NCBI GenBank assembly: GCA_024220505.1
Contig: JAKZZE010000014.1
Location: 558,001 to 622,000 of the forward strand
Direction: 5' to 3'
Source of the DNA: Rhizopus arrhizus
Taxonomy: Eukaryota > Mucoromycota > Mucoromycetes > Mucorales > Rhizopodaceae
Length of the DNA: 64,000 nucleotides
In this document: one piece after another, positions 25,540 to 38,780 of the stretch
Numbering within the stretch: position 1 is the first letter of the stretch
Layout: the number at the start of each line of letters is the position of its first letter
The notes under the pieces: model-generated
Told to the model about the DNA's origin: nothing
The model's database searches: none
The model's input: only the letters and a program-made list of their open reading frames with translations
Program-made: the position numbers and the translations under genes

Positions 25540-27172
25540 TTAGTAATCCTTCAAATAAACTGTATATAAAGCTTTTCTGTAGATAGACACAGACAAAACT
25601 ACAACGCATGTACATGCAGAAACAGCACCGATAACAAACGTTGTCTTGAAGCAATCTATTCCGTAGCATATTTCCCCTCCTTGACGTTTTAATTCCTTTG
25701 CATAAACAAAACCAAACAAAAGATTAAATAGTTGACTCCCAATTGCAGGTGCACACATACACCATCCCCAATTTTTAGCAAATGTCTATTATATAAAAAA
25801 GTAAATTATATACTAAATTATAAAATACGTTCATCTCTTCACCTTCGTTCCAAATTCACTAATAATAGCAGGTGCAATTCCAAATGCGATACCGTATGGA
25901 ATGGCAATGAGTAAGCTGTATGAAAGTAAATCGTCTGCATTTGATACAGACATGATCAAAGGGATTACACTAAGCAAAAGACCCAGGGCGCCAAACCAGA
26001 TAAACCACAATCGATGCATACCAGTCCTTCTTTGAAGTATATCACTCAATGTTCCAAACACGGCTCTTGTCATACAATTAGAAACACTAAAGGTAGAGAT
26101 ATGCAAGTTGCGAAGATGCTGTGTTTCAATTAATGTCATTGTGTTCTTTGACAGTGATATCAATAGAGTTTCTATATTTGTCAAGTAGACGTAACCAAAT
26201 CCCAAGATGACTAACAGGGATAAAAATAGTGAAGATCCAACAGGGTCCAGTAGAACGGCAAGTCCTGATTGATTAATCTCATCTTCATCTTCAATTTGTA
26301 CTGAGCTGCTGATCGTGTCATTTTCAAAAAAGACGTCCGTATCTGATGATTCTTCTTCATGCTGGGTAGAGCAGGTGCTAATTCTGTACAAGCCATTTGT
26401 CGTTGCTGCATAATTTGCTGTGTCCTTATTTAAAATGGGTTGTTTGATTGAGGGTAACTTTGGATGATGAATGGGGCCCAAAATAAACGAAGCAAAGAGG
26501 GTGATACATGCCGTTGTACAGCCAAAGAAGAGTAGGAATCGAAATGTACTGCTGTCTTGTTCAAGCTCTTCTGAATTGGATTTAAAGAACTTGTCATTGA
26601 TCTGTGAAAACACCAATCCACTTATTCCCAAGGATGCGCTCGTGAGTCCCAAGCTCATGCCTCGGTACGATTTGAAATTGTATGCCTACAACTGTGTTAG
26701 AAACAAAAAAAAGACCTTTTTTTTCATATTTTTCTTTACTTGAGAATCTAAGGCGCAAAGGTAAGATGCTGAACTAGCAGCACCAATAAATATTAGATAA
26801 AGTGAGCAAAGGATATAATTATCTGACAAATAGCCAACATAGGTTTCTGCTAATAAGAATACTCCCAAAAATGAAACAATAGCAGACATGGTCAACGTTC
26901 TATATTATAACAGTTGAATGAATGTGTACTTTTAAGAAATTCACATACTTTTTAAACCCCAAGTGCTCAACTAACCATGCACACAAGGGTCCCGAAAAAG
27001 ATACCCCAACAAACACAGCAGTGCCAACCACACTGTTTTCCATTGAGCTCCAGTGAAAACGAGTTGCCAAGGAAGGACCGAATGTAGGAAAAACATATTG
27101 TGGTCCTGATACATTGGCCAAAAAAATGGCTGTAAAAAACGAAAGTGTTAAAAGGATCTTTTTTGTTTCCAT
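25540..27172 (-). CDS. MFS transporter, MCH1/nodulin-like type
   Basis: About five exons. It begins METKKILLTLSFFTAIFLANVSGPQYVFPTFGPSLATRF. Twelve hydrophobic segments are distributed in two halves, separated by a long hydrophilic loop that is Ser/Asp/Glu-rich (TQHEEESSDTDVFFEND). Family-like features are the N-terminal GPQYVFPTFGP (nodulin-like/MCH1 MFS have GxxYxFxxYxxxL), YRGMSLGLTSASLGISGLVFS and FGTLSDILQRR (loop 8-9 MFS signature). Likely a vacuolar or plasma-membrane transporter of unknown substrate; MCH1 itself is named for monocarboxylate-carrier homology without proven transport of these acids. The ATG lies just downstream of a T-rich leader. 3' ends overlap the TyrRS gene's 3' region. 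Confidence 0.82.
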
Positions 27173-27596
27173 AAAAAAGAAGAAAAAAAAAAGATAAGAA
27201 ATTTGCCACCCCCTTTTTGTGTGCACTGCATAAAAGTAATCTATCTTTTTTTTTAAATACCGAATTACTTGACACACCTTGTCTTGAACTTTCTTTTCTT
27301 ATTATCACATTAAGTCTGTAGATGTAATAAAGCGCATAAAAAAGGACTGTGACCAGATGGTAGATAACAGTACATTGCAGAAAAAGTCAGTACAAAAGCA
27401 TTTTCCACTATAGTCTAAGCCCAAAAAAAAAGCTGAAAGCAATAATACCAACAAAAGAATGTTGAGGAAAGGTACTATAACATACCATATCGTAAAATCC
27501 TTGAAGGCTGTGATGGAAGCTTTGGACAGGTATAACAAAAAGAGCTTCTATAGGTATGAATAATGTGAGAAGTTTAAATACATTTAATTTTGAATC

Positions 27597-27600
<4 letters not shown>

Positions 27601-27645
<45 letters not shown>
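27601..27645. repeat. 45-base poly-T tract
   Basis: Uninterrupted T run in a gene-poor stretch upstream of the MFS gene. Confidence 0.9.
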
Positions 27646-27650
<5 letters not shown>

Positions 27651-29170
27651 ACTTCAGTTTCTCTGTGGTTGCTCAAGAATTGGATGTATTTAAAGTCATT
27701 CTGACCAAAGTCAAGTCCTAAAAAACTGCAATTCGTTTACATTTTTGAAAAGAATTCATCAGCAGTGTCTAATAACATAATATTGTGTCCAGTGTGTAAT
27801 GTGAACAATATCAATAAGCTAACAATCAAAAAGAAAGCGCAAAAACTGTGTTAATAAAAGAATACCAAGCAGAGAAGAAATAAAAACAGGATCAATTTCA
27901 TTCTTTTGAAGGTGAGTGTAAAAAAGCCTTGCACAATATGATTGAATATTCAATACATACAACTTTATTGATGCAGTGTCATCCAATTAAAACAAAAATA
28001 GAAAATTCTAAAAAGCACAAAAAGATATTATTGTACATGCTTTAGCTTAGACTGTAGATGCTAGCACTAATTTATGAGAACTTGAATTAATCTTGGGGGT
28101 ATGTCTAGCACGTTCGATGTAGAGTTACATTGACAGAGCCTGCTGAAACTACTGATTATGTGTACAGAAATATGACGCACCAAAAGATGTGATTAATCTA
28201 GATGATAATATTAAAAGTATATCTACTTGCACTATTCCTGAGTTGTTGGATACATTAAGTCCGTACGAAGAAGTGAATGAAAAAGCCATTGATTTACTAA
28301 ATATAAATCTCCATATCAAACCAATTGGCCTTTTTTATTATTGCCAAGCGATTCACCAATGCGCAATATCAACGACAAATTCGTCTTGATCGCCATTACA
28401 GATAAAGATTAGTTTAGACATGTAACAATTGATACTCATGTTGAATCATATATAGACTCTGTACATTCATCAAAATGCTATTATAAAGAGCTATCATGTT
28501 TGTTAATAGTAAGCTATGATAGAGGAAAGCTCTTTAAAAAATTTGTTATTAGGTCTAGGTCAATGAACATATTTGTTACCAGCTTTACAACAATATTCTT
28601 TATTGATCTTCAATGCCAAAATGGCATTTTTTTTTTTTTTTTGGAAACATCATTGATTGAAAAAGTAACGTTGCTAACAAAGAACAAAAAAACTAGAATG
28701 ATCAATCAATATGATGTACTTTGTCAGTTGAGGCAAGTCAAAACTCCATTCAGTTTGGTATCAACATACACTCTCTGCCCATGTTCTAGCTTGCTTATAG
28801 ATCACCACCGATCCCGCTTGTGCACTATTTTTACTCTGGCAGATCAAGATATCAGATAATGAGTCTCGAGTGTCAAGTTTGCCTCGAAGCTATTTTGTAA
28901 AATTACTCTTAGTGTGTTGACACAGATCGGCCATTTCTAAAGAAACATGCTGTCTCATCTTTACTGGGAAATTCTCCTAATAAGTGAAATAGACTGTGAT
29001 AAATGTTTTTAGATTGTTTGGCAACGAAGACAAATAAATGATGAATTTGGAACAGAAAGCTGGATAAGAAACCCTTTGGTTTGGGAAATATGCTTTATTT
29101 CCAAAGCTTCAATGAAAATTAGTGTGTATATCAAATACCATCTGTACCCATGGTGGAAAAATACAATTGT

Positions 29171-29172
<2 letters not shown>

Positions 29173-29213
<41 letters not shown>
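29173..29213. repeat. 41-base poly-A tract
   Basis: Uninterrupted A run about 1.5 kb from the opposed 45-T tract; together they bracket decayed ORF fragments. Confidence 0.9.
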
Positions 29214-29215
<2 letters not shown>

Positions 29216-29755
29216 AGATTACAATGAATGCATTAAAGTAGGTAATTGTTCATTGGAATAGCGCTTTTGCTATATAGATATGATCATATAAACTAAAATA
29301 TGTTTTCTAGTTCAATCGGAATAAATGGATGACGTTGGTATTGGTTTTTGACCTTTTCTGAATTGAGAACTAATAGGACTATGGTGCAAAATGATTTTTT
29401 ATTTTATTTTATTTTTTTTTTGCTTGAAGTGTTGGTAGCATTGCACACTTACAGCAAAAATTGTATGAAAATATTAAAGACATACATATTATACACTTAA
29501 ATCGCTCGATCATTCATTTCAAAGAAGCCACTTCAAAGACAAGAGCAATCAGATTGGATCCATGCAAATTTCACTATAGAAAGGAAAATGTTCATTATCA
29601 AGCCTGAATTTTCGCTAGTTGCACATATTTTTATTGGCTGGTACCAAAAGTGAATCGGCCCCCAAATTTTTGTATTTTCAAACGCAAAACTTTGTTTGTT
29701 CGCTGTTTATTGTTTTATTACAGTTTCCCTATCGCTTTTCTTCTTCCCTTTGTTT

Positions 29756-32033
29756 ATGAACCTGTCGGATATTGTAGAGAGAGCAGCTGCTGAGAAACGG
29801 AATTCTAATCCTCATTTGCCACAGCCAAGTCACCCAAGTAATTGCTTTTTTTTTTTATAATTTCCAAATCACACAAAATTAACAGTTCATAAACAGACAT
29901 GCCAACATACGCTTTTGCATTCCCCCCTGTTCCTCAACCACAGGTAAAAAAAATAAAAGAAAAAGAAAAAGAAAAAGAAAAAGGACCGAACAATTAATTT
30001 TGCGATCGACACTGATAAAAAGAAAAATATTTTAGATGCCTGCAGTTACATGGTTGGGAGAAGCTAAGAATATGTGTAGTGAGCAGGGAAGAGTATTTTT
30101 TATACCACCTGGACTAATGCCATCTCCAGATCCTTTCATGTTTCAACAAAACATAGTTAATACACCAACAATGATCGATCCCTATTTATTGCAGCAAATG
30201 GGAAATAATAGAATCATTGCTAATATGCCATTTCAACAACCTACTCCTATGCCGCAAGCCCCAGTCAACCAACCTATGCCACAGGCTACAGCTAACTCGC
30301 CTATGTCTCTAACAAAAAAAAGTAAAGGATCAAATAATACACAACAGCAGGCACCCCAGGAAACATCAAATCCAGACCCTAACGATAACAGCAAAGGACA
30401 TCTATTTCATACCATTCGACCTTCTCCTGTACAGCCTAGCACGGCCTCTGTTATACATAAAAAGAAGGATGAAGGTCAAAAGCCATTGTTTGGATTTGAA
30501 AAGGATATCAGAATGAGGCAAGAATGTGCTGACAAATATTCTGCCCTGACTGTCACAGGCTATAATGTCTCACCTGATAATATCGCGGATGGATACGTTC
30601 AGTTCTTAATATACCACGACTCACAATATATGGGAAATATAGAAAGCGTAATGAATGCTAGACGCAAGATTTCGGCTGTGCCCAAGACGAATATTCATGG
30701 GATCAATTATACAACTTGGGATTTGTATTGTCTCATCTATAGACTGCATAAACGACAGGTAAGCGATTCATCTCTCCCTTGTTTATCTCACGAGTATTGA
30801 TCGCCCATCTTTATCTACTAGATAAAAAATTGGTCACAATTAGTATCTATACTTGGATTAGAAAATGTCAGTGGTCGAGCACAGTTTGCCCAGAGGATAA
30901 AGCGATGGATGCATAAATATAAAGTGGACTGCTACTTTAATTATTTGTTAGGGAATGACTATGATTTTTATGATCCGGATTCGATTAGAAATAAATCTAT
31001 TTTGTCAGTGAATCCTAGTATGAAACGTAAAGGAAAAGAAAAGGAAGAGGTTGCAGAGGGCGAGGAGTTGGAGCCAGTTGCAGAAGTGGAATATCTGAAG
31101 GAGGATGATGCAGATGAAGTGGATGAGGACGAGCAAAGATCAATACCACTCATATTACCACCAGGTGGCAGAAAACGATTGAAACTGAACAATGATCCAG
31201 AAAAATATCTTCAAGTAGCCAAAAATTTCATTAAACGGCGCAGGCACGATGATTCTGATACAGATGAATCTGATGATGATAACAGTAATGGTGATAAAAG
31301 CAGAGTGAATAATAATGATAAGAAGAATGGTAAATACAAGAAAAATATTAATGATGAAAAGGATGAAAATAAAAAAGATAAAGGCGTCAAGAAGAATGCT
31401 GATGATAACCAAAGCAATGCTAATGGTCAACATAATGAAGAAGTGGAGGATGAGTGGGAATTCGAAAATGGGATTCAAATAGATAATATGAGCGATAGAG
31501 AAGAACAAAATCAAGAGCTAGAAGAAGAAGACGATCAAAAAAGTGACGAAAACATATCGGTTGCAGAAGAAAACAATGAGAACAACAAATCATATACTTT
31601 GAATAGAAAAGCTCATAATCATCTGTATGAAGATGAGGATGAAGATGAGGATGGTGAGGATGAACTAGAAGACGAATTGGAATCGACTGCTTCATCAGTG
31701 GGGTCTCCAGATGTAAGCCGAGCTGAAGTCCCAAAAAACGAAGAAATCAAATTATCAAAGCCATGTAGCAATTGTGATATATTAGAGGCTGAAGTCACTT
31801 CTCTCAAAAAAGAAATTGCTAACCTCAAATCATACATTTCAATCATAGAAGAAAATTTATCGCGACAAAAAGAAGCTACTGAAACAAGCCAAAAGTATAT
31901 CAATCAGCTACTATTAGAGAAATTGAAACTGCGTGGACATTATACCAAATGGAGGCAAAAACTTGCAAAAGACATATTGAATGGGCCAGTCTTACCTGAG
32001 GAAGAAGAAGAAGAAGAAGAAGGGAAGGAGTAA
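29756..32033 (+). CDS. ARS-binding protein 2-like DNA-binding protein
   Basis: Exons 29756..29837, 29897..29943, 30036..30758 and 30822..32033; 687 aa. The N-terminus is short and Pro/Gln/Met-rich (disordered). The conserved core runs from DIRMRQECADKYSALTVTGY to NWSQLVSILGLENVSGRAQFAQRIKRWMHKYKVDCYFNYLLG. I take this as the fungal Abp2-type domain (S. pombe ARS-binding protein 2), with a helix-turn-helix-like Arg/Lys segment. The C-terminal half is highly acidic with Asn/Lys/Asp/Glu repeats, followed by a coiled coil starting at CSNCDILEAEVTSLKKEIANLK and a terminal Glu run. It probably binds AT-rich chromatin; the acidic/coiled-coil tail suggests dimerisation and chromatin interaction. Family call is from memory of the core motif. 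Confidence 0.65.
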
Positions 32034-32738
32034 TGGTGCTTCTTTAAGACTAAACTAAATAGAGTTTTCTTTTTTCTAGTTTGGCTTAATTTTTTCTATA
32101 ATTATTCTTCAAGAATTATACCATCTTATATCATTTTGTATTCTTATTTTGTAAGACAAATAAAAGTCAGTACTTCCTAGGAAATGAAATGTAAAAAGAA
32201 GGTCTGCTATTGATTTGACTACGGTAGATAGCTCTTCAAATAGACTAATGGTACTTGTCAAAGAAAGTGAGAAATCATTAGACAGGCAAAATGTTGTAAA
32301 AGACATTTTATTTCTTGTAGCTGGTTTTATTCGTTGTTGCGTTATACATCAACGATTTCAAAAGAAAGATCAAACTCAGGTTTGTCTCAAGAGCTCTTTT
32401 TCTCGTTATAACCGCATGAGCTCTTTTAATTATTTCGGAAAACGAGGCTCATCTAAATATCAAAAGGCTTTATATGATGACTTCAAGAATCGAATATATG
32501 ATAATCAGCAATAATGCAGATACAATATAGACTATTTCAAACGGATTGCTTATATACCAAAAACAATTAATTCAATTAATACAATAGAGCAATTATTTCT
32601 TCGTCAAATCCACTGTTGCTTTCTTTCAAACTACAGAACCCTTTTTTGGATTTATTATCGGCATTTTATTGTCTCAAAAACTATTCATAAAATATCTACC
32701 GTCTTTTTTTCTTTTATTTTTAGTTTTAATTCATCTAT
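32034..32738. other. Intergenic, one uncertain small ORF
   Basis: It contains an open frame of about 100 codons (32188-32514, plus) reading SSNRLMVLVKESEKSLDRQ, then VVKDILFLVAGFIRCC. Composition is protein-like, but there is no upstream ATG before Met at about 32248, no family, and in-frame stops just upstream. It could be a small gene, an unannotated exon or a relic. The rest is promoter for the gamma-tubulin complex gene. Confidence 0.3.
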
Positions 32739-35689
32739 ATGTTTTCGCCATGGCAATTTGGACAAGATGGTACACGCGTCTTAAGTTTTTTTTATTTATT
32801 CAAGAAACACTAAGATTTCTTCTTCTTCTTTTTTTGTCACTGTAGACGCTGATGCACTTTACTTCAAAAGTCTGTCACTAGATCGGCCATTTGATATGAT
32901 TGGATCTATTATGGCAAATGAAGATCTTGCACCTTTAGAATCAAATCATACAAATAACAGTATAGATATGGATTTGGATAATGAAGAAGAAAGTGACATA
33001 TGGACTTTTGAAGGAGAATCGCCTGCTTGTTATGGAACACTATCTTGGGAGGCATTAAGTTCTCGATTTCCAACCATGTCACAAATTCACCTTAGTAAAC
33101 GGCAAATAGGGAGCGCGTTTTTGACAGAGGCACCATTAGATTGTTTTGAGTCAGTGATAAAAAGAGAAGATGATGTGACAGTAAAGGAAGAACAGCTCGT
33201 AAAAAGTCTAGTACAAGCTATTGTTGGACGACCGTCAATTTATTTTAGTTGGGATCTAAAAGAGAAATGTTTCAAGTCAACTCGGTCAGTTCGTATCTTG
33301 GGAGTGAGTGCAGCTAGTATACAGCCTATTGTTGATGAAATATTGTCATTTGGTGGTCGCATGAAAGCAATAGAGTACGTCGCAAAAGAATGTCAACTGA
33401 ATCCAAGGTAACAAAAAAATAGACAGCAGTAACACTACAGATGATATAAAAGAAAAAGTTTTATAGAAAATATGGTTTAACAGGTGTTGCTTTTGCTTGT
33501 TGTTTATTGGAACTACTTTTAAATATTCAAAACTCACTTATTAATATGTTTGAAGACATGAAATATGAGTTGACCATTTTAAAAGTGTATCAGTATGTGC
33601 ATAGTATGTTGATGATATGTGAGAGATTATATGAGCTTTGTTCGATTCAAATAAATAATGAGGAGGTAAGACAAAATTGTTTATTTACAAGTACAAGCGC
33701 GAAACTTAAAATGATAAAGTAGACATCAGAAAGAAACGTTAAGCTTTATAAATTCCATATACCTTTTGGGGCTAAATTATTGAATTTACTATACACAGAA
33801 ATTCAGCAATTTGATCTTGTTCAGTCTGGAAAATCTGCATTTTACAGAAGCATTTGTTTGACAGTTCTTTGTTACACTAGCATACCTTATTTGAATATAT
33901 TAAGCAAATGGTTAGGATTAGACAGTGATGGTAACGGCGTTTTTGAAGATCCTTATCAAGAATTCTTTATATGTAAATCAATGGGGCCGTACGACTCATT
34001 TCAAGAATACCAGGTTTGTCTGACAGAGAAAAATAAAAAAAAAAAGGGCGAAACAATTAATCTATTTCATAGATTAAACCAGGCATTGCTCTCCCCTATT
34101 TTATCAGCATCGACTTAGCTATTTATATACTTAGATCTGGAATATCTTTACAACTACTTAGGCAAATGATGCCAAATCATCCACTATGTGAATTGCGTAA
34201 GAAACTACCTCTAAAATGCCACTTACGCATAAGTGAAACAAATGAATACATGTGTCAGATAACATCCATATGCAAATACGTTCAAACTTATAATTCTGCC
34301 AATGAAGTATCTATCGAAGCCGAAGAGGAAGAAAATGGCGAAGAGTTGGAAATTTCAAGAAGCTTAAACGAAGACATGATGTCAAATATCCCAAGTTTAC
34401 CCCCATGGGATGAAAGGCTTTTGATTGGAGAATTTTCAAGCAGTCTAAACTTCCTTTTGAAATTGACAAATGAGAACAGTAGTGATATTATACCCACAAT
34501 TGATACGATTGCAGCCCTAAGCTATATCGAACCTGTGCAAGCATGGTGTCCTATATTAAACGAATCGTATATGTCCTCTTTTCTGCATCAGTTCAAGCTT
34601 CAATATCATCTTTCGTTACTATATGATACTTTTCTGTTAGGTAATGGTACTTTTCTAGCTGGACTTGAGTTTGTATTTTTCAAAAATGAAAACAAGATTG
34701 GAGTGGAATTAGGCGGAAGATGGCCGCCACGATTGTTTGATTTAAATCTGGCTCTGAGGTCCATTATGTTAGAAACAATTAAAGAAGACGAGTTATTTGC
34801 CTTTAATGTAACAGGCGCAAAGGAGCAACGCAATCCAAATGGTAGGTCTACATTCGTTTATTTAAATATGAAATATATATTCATTTGGGTTTTATACATA
34901 GCTTTCGATGCACTTAATTTTTTACAACTACATTATAATGCGCAATACCCATTAAACCTAGTTATCACCCCAAATATTCAGCTGAAATACAACCGTGTAT
35001 TTACGTTTCTTATTCAGCTCTTTCGAGTGACAACAGTTTCAAAACGTATATACAATGCCCTAAAAGCAAACAATGCGCGTTTGAAGACCAATACATTAAA
35101 CAAACTCTATCGTTATCGGTTTCAGTTTGATCAATTCTTACGTGCGTTACAAGGATACGTTTACGACACAGTAATTAGCGAGACGTGGCACATGTTTATG
35201 GAACAAGTGCAAGACTTAAATATAAAGACAAAATCGAATTCAACAGGCTATATCTCTGTCATAATGCAACCTCAAATGTTCAAAAGTTATCATGAACATA
35301 TCTTGGATCGAATTCTATACCAATGCTTCTTGAAACAAAGCCAGCAACGCATTTTTAAAGTTCTACAGCCGATCCTTCAAGATGTATTAGACTTTGCTAG
35401 TATCATTGATATTTATTATTACTCTGGCAACCGAGAAGAACATGAGTTTATTGAAAAGTGTGAGCGTGTATTTGATGATTTTCAAAACCATGTCTGGCAG
35501 TTTGTAAATGTATTGAAGTTATTAGAAGAAAAAGGTTCAGGAAGACTAGGAAATATATTGAACAGCACAAACAACGAATTCCGTGATCTTTATGGGAAGC
35601 ATGAAGCCAAAAAAGGTCTGGACGTCTTCGTTAAGGACTTGTTAACCAGAATAGACTTGAATACATATTACGAAAACACAAACAAATAA
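32739..35689 (+). CDS. Gamma-tubulin complex component (GCP4/5/6 type, GCP5-like)
   Basis: Exons 32739..32769, 32846..33407, 33467..33665, 33723..34013, 34073..34841 and 34902..35689; 879 aa. GRIP1-like region: ILRSGISLQLLRQM and EVSIEAEEE linkers. GRIP2-like region: FDALNFLQLHYNAQYPLNLVITPN, FTFLIQLFRVTTV and ALQGYVYDTVISETWHMFMEQV...FKSYHEHILDRILYQCFL (family: LQxYxxxxVIEPxWxxLxxxL...FLxxHxxFLxxILxxCLL). Spc97/Spc98-family proteins build the gamma-tubulin ring complex that nucleates microtubules at spindle pole bodies. GCP4-6 homologues are absent from budding yeast but present in many filamentous fungi. The GRIP2 intron (34842..34901) is 60 nt, in frame and stop-free, so its retention would add 20 residues. 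Confidence 0.85.
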
Positions 35690-35805
35690 AGTGCGCTTCT
35701 TTTTGCAAACTCAAAAGATGATGTAAGTCACAAAGTGTTTTGAAAAGTACAAAAATAATGCAAATGACGCGTCCATCTTTATATCCCGCTTCTCTTTCTT
35801 TCCAA

Positions 35806-38759
35806 ATGTCAACTCCACCTTATAAATTGGCCTCTGTACTCAGTGGCCATGAACAAGATGTAACACCTTATATTGCTACAAACATAGTCCGTTTTTTGCT
35901 CATGCACTAGAACTAGATTAAATTAGTAACTGCAGTATCTGATGACCTTATTATTTCAGCAGCTCGTGATAAAACAGTGCGTTCTTGGTCCCGTACAGGA
36001 CCAAATACTTTTTCGCTCCAAAACATATATTTGGGACACAATCACTTTGTTAATTCTTTGACAATCATTAAGCCTAATGATGTTTATCCAGAAGGTTTGT
36101 TTTTCAATTTTTTATAGAGAAAGGAGATGAATGACTAACGTTGAAATTAGGTCTTATTGTTTCCAGCGGTTCCGATAAATTCATCAATGTATACCTTCCT
36201 AGTCAACCAACTGAGCCTCTTTATACACTTATTGGACATACTGAAAATGTAACTACAATGAAAACGACTCCTTCTGGGCATATTGTATCTGGTTCTTGGG
36301 ACAAGTAAGTAAAAGGCTGTTTTTTCTTTTGTTGCAGCAATTTTTTATATTAATCCCTTTCTTTTCTACTTAGAAAGGTTATTGTATGGAAGGAATTTCA
36401 AAAGGCATATGTCCTTGAAGGACATGAAGCAGCTGTTTGGGCAGTACTTCCAGTAGATGATGACACGATATTAACAGCTTCTGCAGACAAGACGATTCGC
36501 CTTTGGCAGAATGGAAAGTTGGTACATATTTATCAAGGTCATACGGATGCTGTAAGAGGACTAGCCCTAGTATTAAAAGATACATTTGTGTCATGTTCAA
36601 ATGATGGGTAATCAAAAAGAAAAAAAAGAAAGAAAAAAAGGGGAAGAGATAATATTAAATATTGTTTGAATTAGAACACTTCGTGTTTGGAGTTTAGATG
36701 GGAGCTGTTTACAAGAGTTAAATGGACATACTTCATTTGTGTACTCTGTAGACGTATTAAGTACTGGAGAGTTTGTTTCATCTGGGGAAGATCGTACTGT
36801 TCGTATTTGGAGAGGTAAGTATTACAGAAAGTGCATCTGTCATGTTAAACTAAGTTTATTACAAAAGACGGTGAATGCATCCAGACCCTTCAACAACCTT
36901 GTATTTCTGTTTGGACTGTCAGCGGCTTACCAAACAGTGATATAGTTGTAGGTGGAAGCGATTCAGTAATTCGTTTATTTACTCGTGATGAGAAGAGAAT
37001 GGCGTCTGCTGGTTTATTGAAGGTTAACAGAGTGACAAAATGTATGCATTTTTTTTTTTTTACTAACTGTTTTCATTCAGGAATTTGACGATATATTAGC
37101 AAGTCAAGCGATTCCAGCGTAAATAGTTGACTAAATAGTAAAATACTCATTTTTCTGAATATATAAGTAGTAATCAGGTTGGAGACATCAATAAAGATAA
37201 ATTACCTGGACCAGAGGCTTTGTCAAAGCCAGGAAATAAAGAAGGACAAGTGATTATGGTAAACGTAGGAGCTAATGTTGAAGCTCATCAATGGAGTAAC
37301 GAAAAACAAAGTTGGACAAAGATCGGTGAGGTTGTAGGTGGTGTTGGATCTGGTTCCAACAAGCAATTGTACGAAGGAAAAGAGTATGATTATGTGTTTG
37401 AGATTGATGTTGGCGCTGGACCTAATGGAAATCTTAAATTACCCTATAATATTACTCGTAAGTCTCAAGAAGCTCATCCGGAAAAGATGTGCTTTTAACA
37501 TATCGTCTTTCATAGAAAACCCTTACGATGCAGCAGACAAGTTTTTAATGAAACATGACCTTCCTCAATCTTTTAGAGAAGAAGTTGCTACATTTATTAT
37601 TAAAAATACAAATGCTGTTGACCTGGGAGCAGGTCAATACCAAGATCCATTTACTGGAGGAGGCCGATATGTCCCTAATTCTAATCAGGGTGCTGCTGCT
37701 GGAGGCACTGGTTATATGGATCCTTTTACAGGTCAAGGCTCGTATCGTCCTGGGCAACCCACTACACAGCCTTCTTCATCCGTTAACTACGGTGATCCAT
37801 TTACAAGTGCCAATTCCTACAAGCAGCCAAATGTAGTACCAAAAGTTTTTCCTATTGTAAGTTGATATCTTTATTATATAGCTTCTTTTAGCTTATATTG
37901 ATCATATATAGAAAAGTTATCTATCGTTAAAGCAAGCTAACCCTGATGCAGTTCAAACAAAACTTTGTTCTATCAACAATGAGTTACAAGCTGGCAAGTT
38001 GACTGACCAGGAAATTGAAGCTTTAGGTCACATCGTCAATTACATTAAAAATCCTACAAGCTCATTGAACGCCTCTTTACTCAAAGTAATTGTTAAAGTA
38101 TGCACAGAATGGCCAGCGGATAAACAGTTCCCTGCTTTGGATCTTGCTCGCTTGGTTATTTTATACAGCCCCGAGTCACTAGTTTCTGCTATTCCTGGTC
38201 AAAACCTTGTTTCATTTTTAAGAGAAGCTGGTGGTTTGTCAGCAACATCTTCCGGTAGTGAAGTGAATGCTATGCTGGCTTATCGTGGATTAGCTAACCT
38301 ATTCAATACCGATATTGGTCGTCAAATTGCATGGGAACAACGTGGATTGATAGCAGAAATGATGCAAGTTGATGTTACTGGTAAATTTAAAACTAAAATG
38401 GCAAGATTAGCCCAAAGTACCCTGGCAGTCAAGTAAGAAGTGGAAAAGAATAATAGAAAGAGCCCTTTGTCTAATATACGTTTACTAGTTTCTCCATCCT
38501 ACTCAGTTCTAAAAAAGAAGATGAAATTGAACTTGGATTTACAGGAACACTTGTTGAATTATTGAAGGATGAAAAAGAAAATGAGAACCTATATAGATTT
38601 ATTATGGCATTTGGTACGCTTATTTCTCAATCAAACACTTGTCGAGAAGTAGGCAACATTATGGGAGCAAAAGATGAAATAAGACGAATCCAAATAACCC
38701 AGACAGGGCAAGATCGTATGCAAAAGGCAACTGTTGAAATTCTTCAATTATTAAGTTAA
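35806..38759 (+). CDS. DOA1: DOA1/UFD3/PLAA ubiquitin-binding Cdc48 cofactor
   Basis: About ten exons. The N-terminal WD40 propeller (seven repeats: LSGHEQD, SAARDKTVRSW, SGSDKFINVY, SGSWDKKVIVW, SADKTIRLW, SNDGTLRVW, SGEDRTVRIW) is followed by a PFU domain (GQVIMVNVGANVEAHQW, KQLYEGKEYDYVFEIDVG, NPYDAADKFLMKHDLP). After a Gly/Pro/Tyr-rich linker with DPFTGGGRY-type repeats, there is a C-terminal PUL armadillo-like domain ending VEILQLLS. The protein binds ubiquitin and Cdc48/p97 and controls ubiquitin recycling and vacuolar sorting. Domain order is complete. The intron after GHEQD is needed to reach IKLVTAVSDDLI. Its stop lies 21 nt from that of the convergent myosin gene. Confidence 0.94.
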
Positions 38760-38780
38760 ATAAAAATGAAATAAACTTTA

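Larger units (their letters stand above)
27173..29755. other. Gene-poor island with decayed ORFs and two long homopolymer tracts
   Basis: About 2.6 kb. It holds 45 T at 27601-27645 and 41 A at 29173-29213. Between them are short frames with codon-like composition: near 28189-28390 (reading INLDDNIKSISTCTIPELL and on) and 28500-28860. They have no recognisable family and no splice-consistent extension. The opposed T and A runs bracket about 1.5 kb of decayed sequence, as expected for old retroposed DNA. The last ~150 bp form the leader of the next gene. Confidence 0.5.

Noticed and set aside
31155..31514. Hydrophobic antisense ORFs under the acidic region of the ABP2-like gene
   Set aside because: The reverse complement of Asp/Glu/Asn/Lys codons gives Ile/Phe/Leu runs; no independent support.
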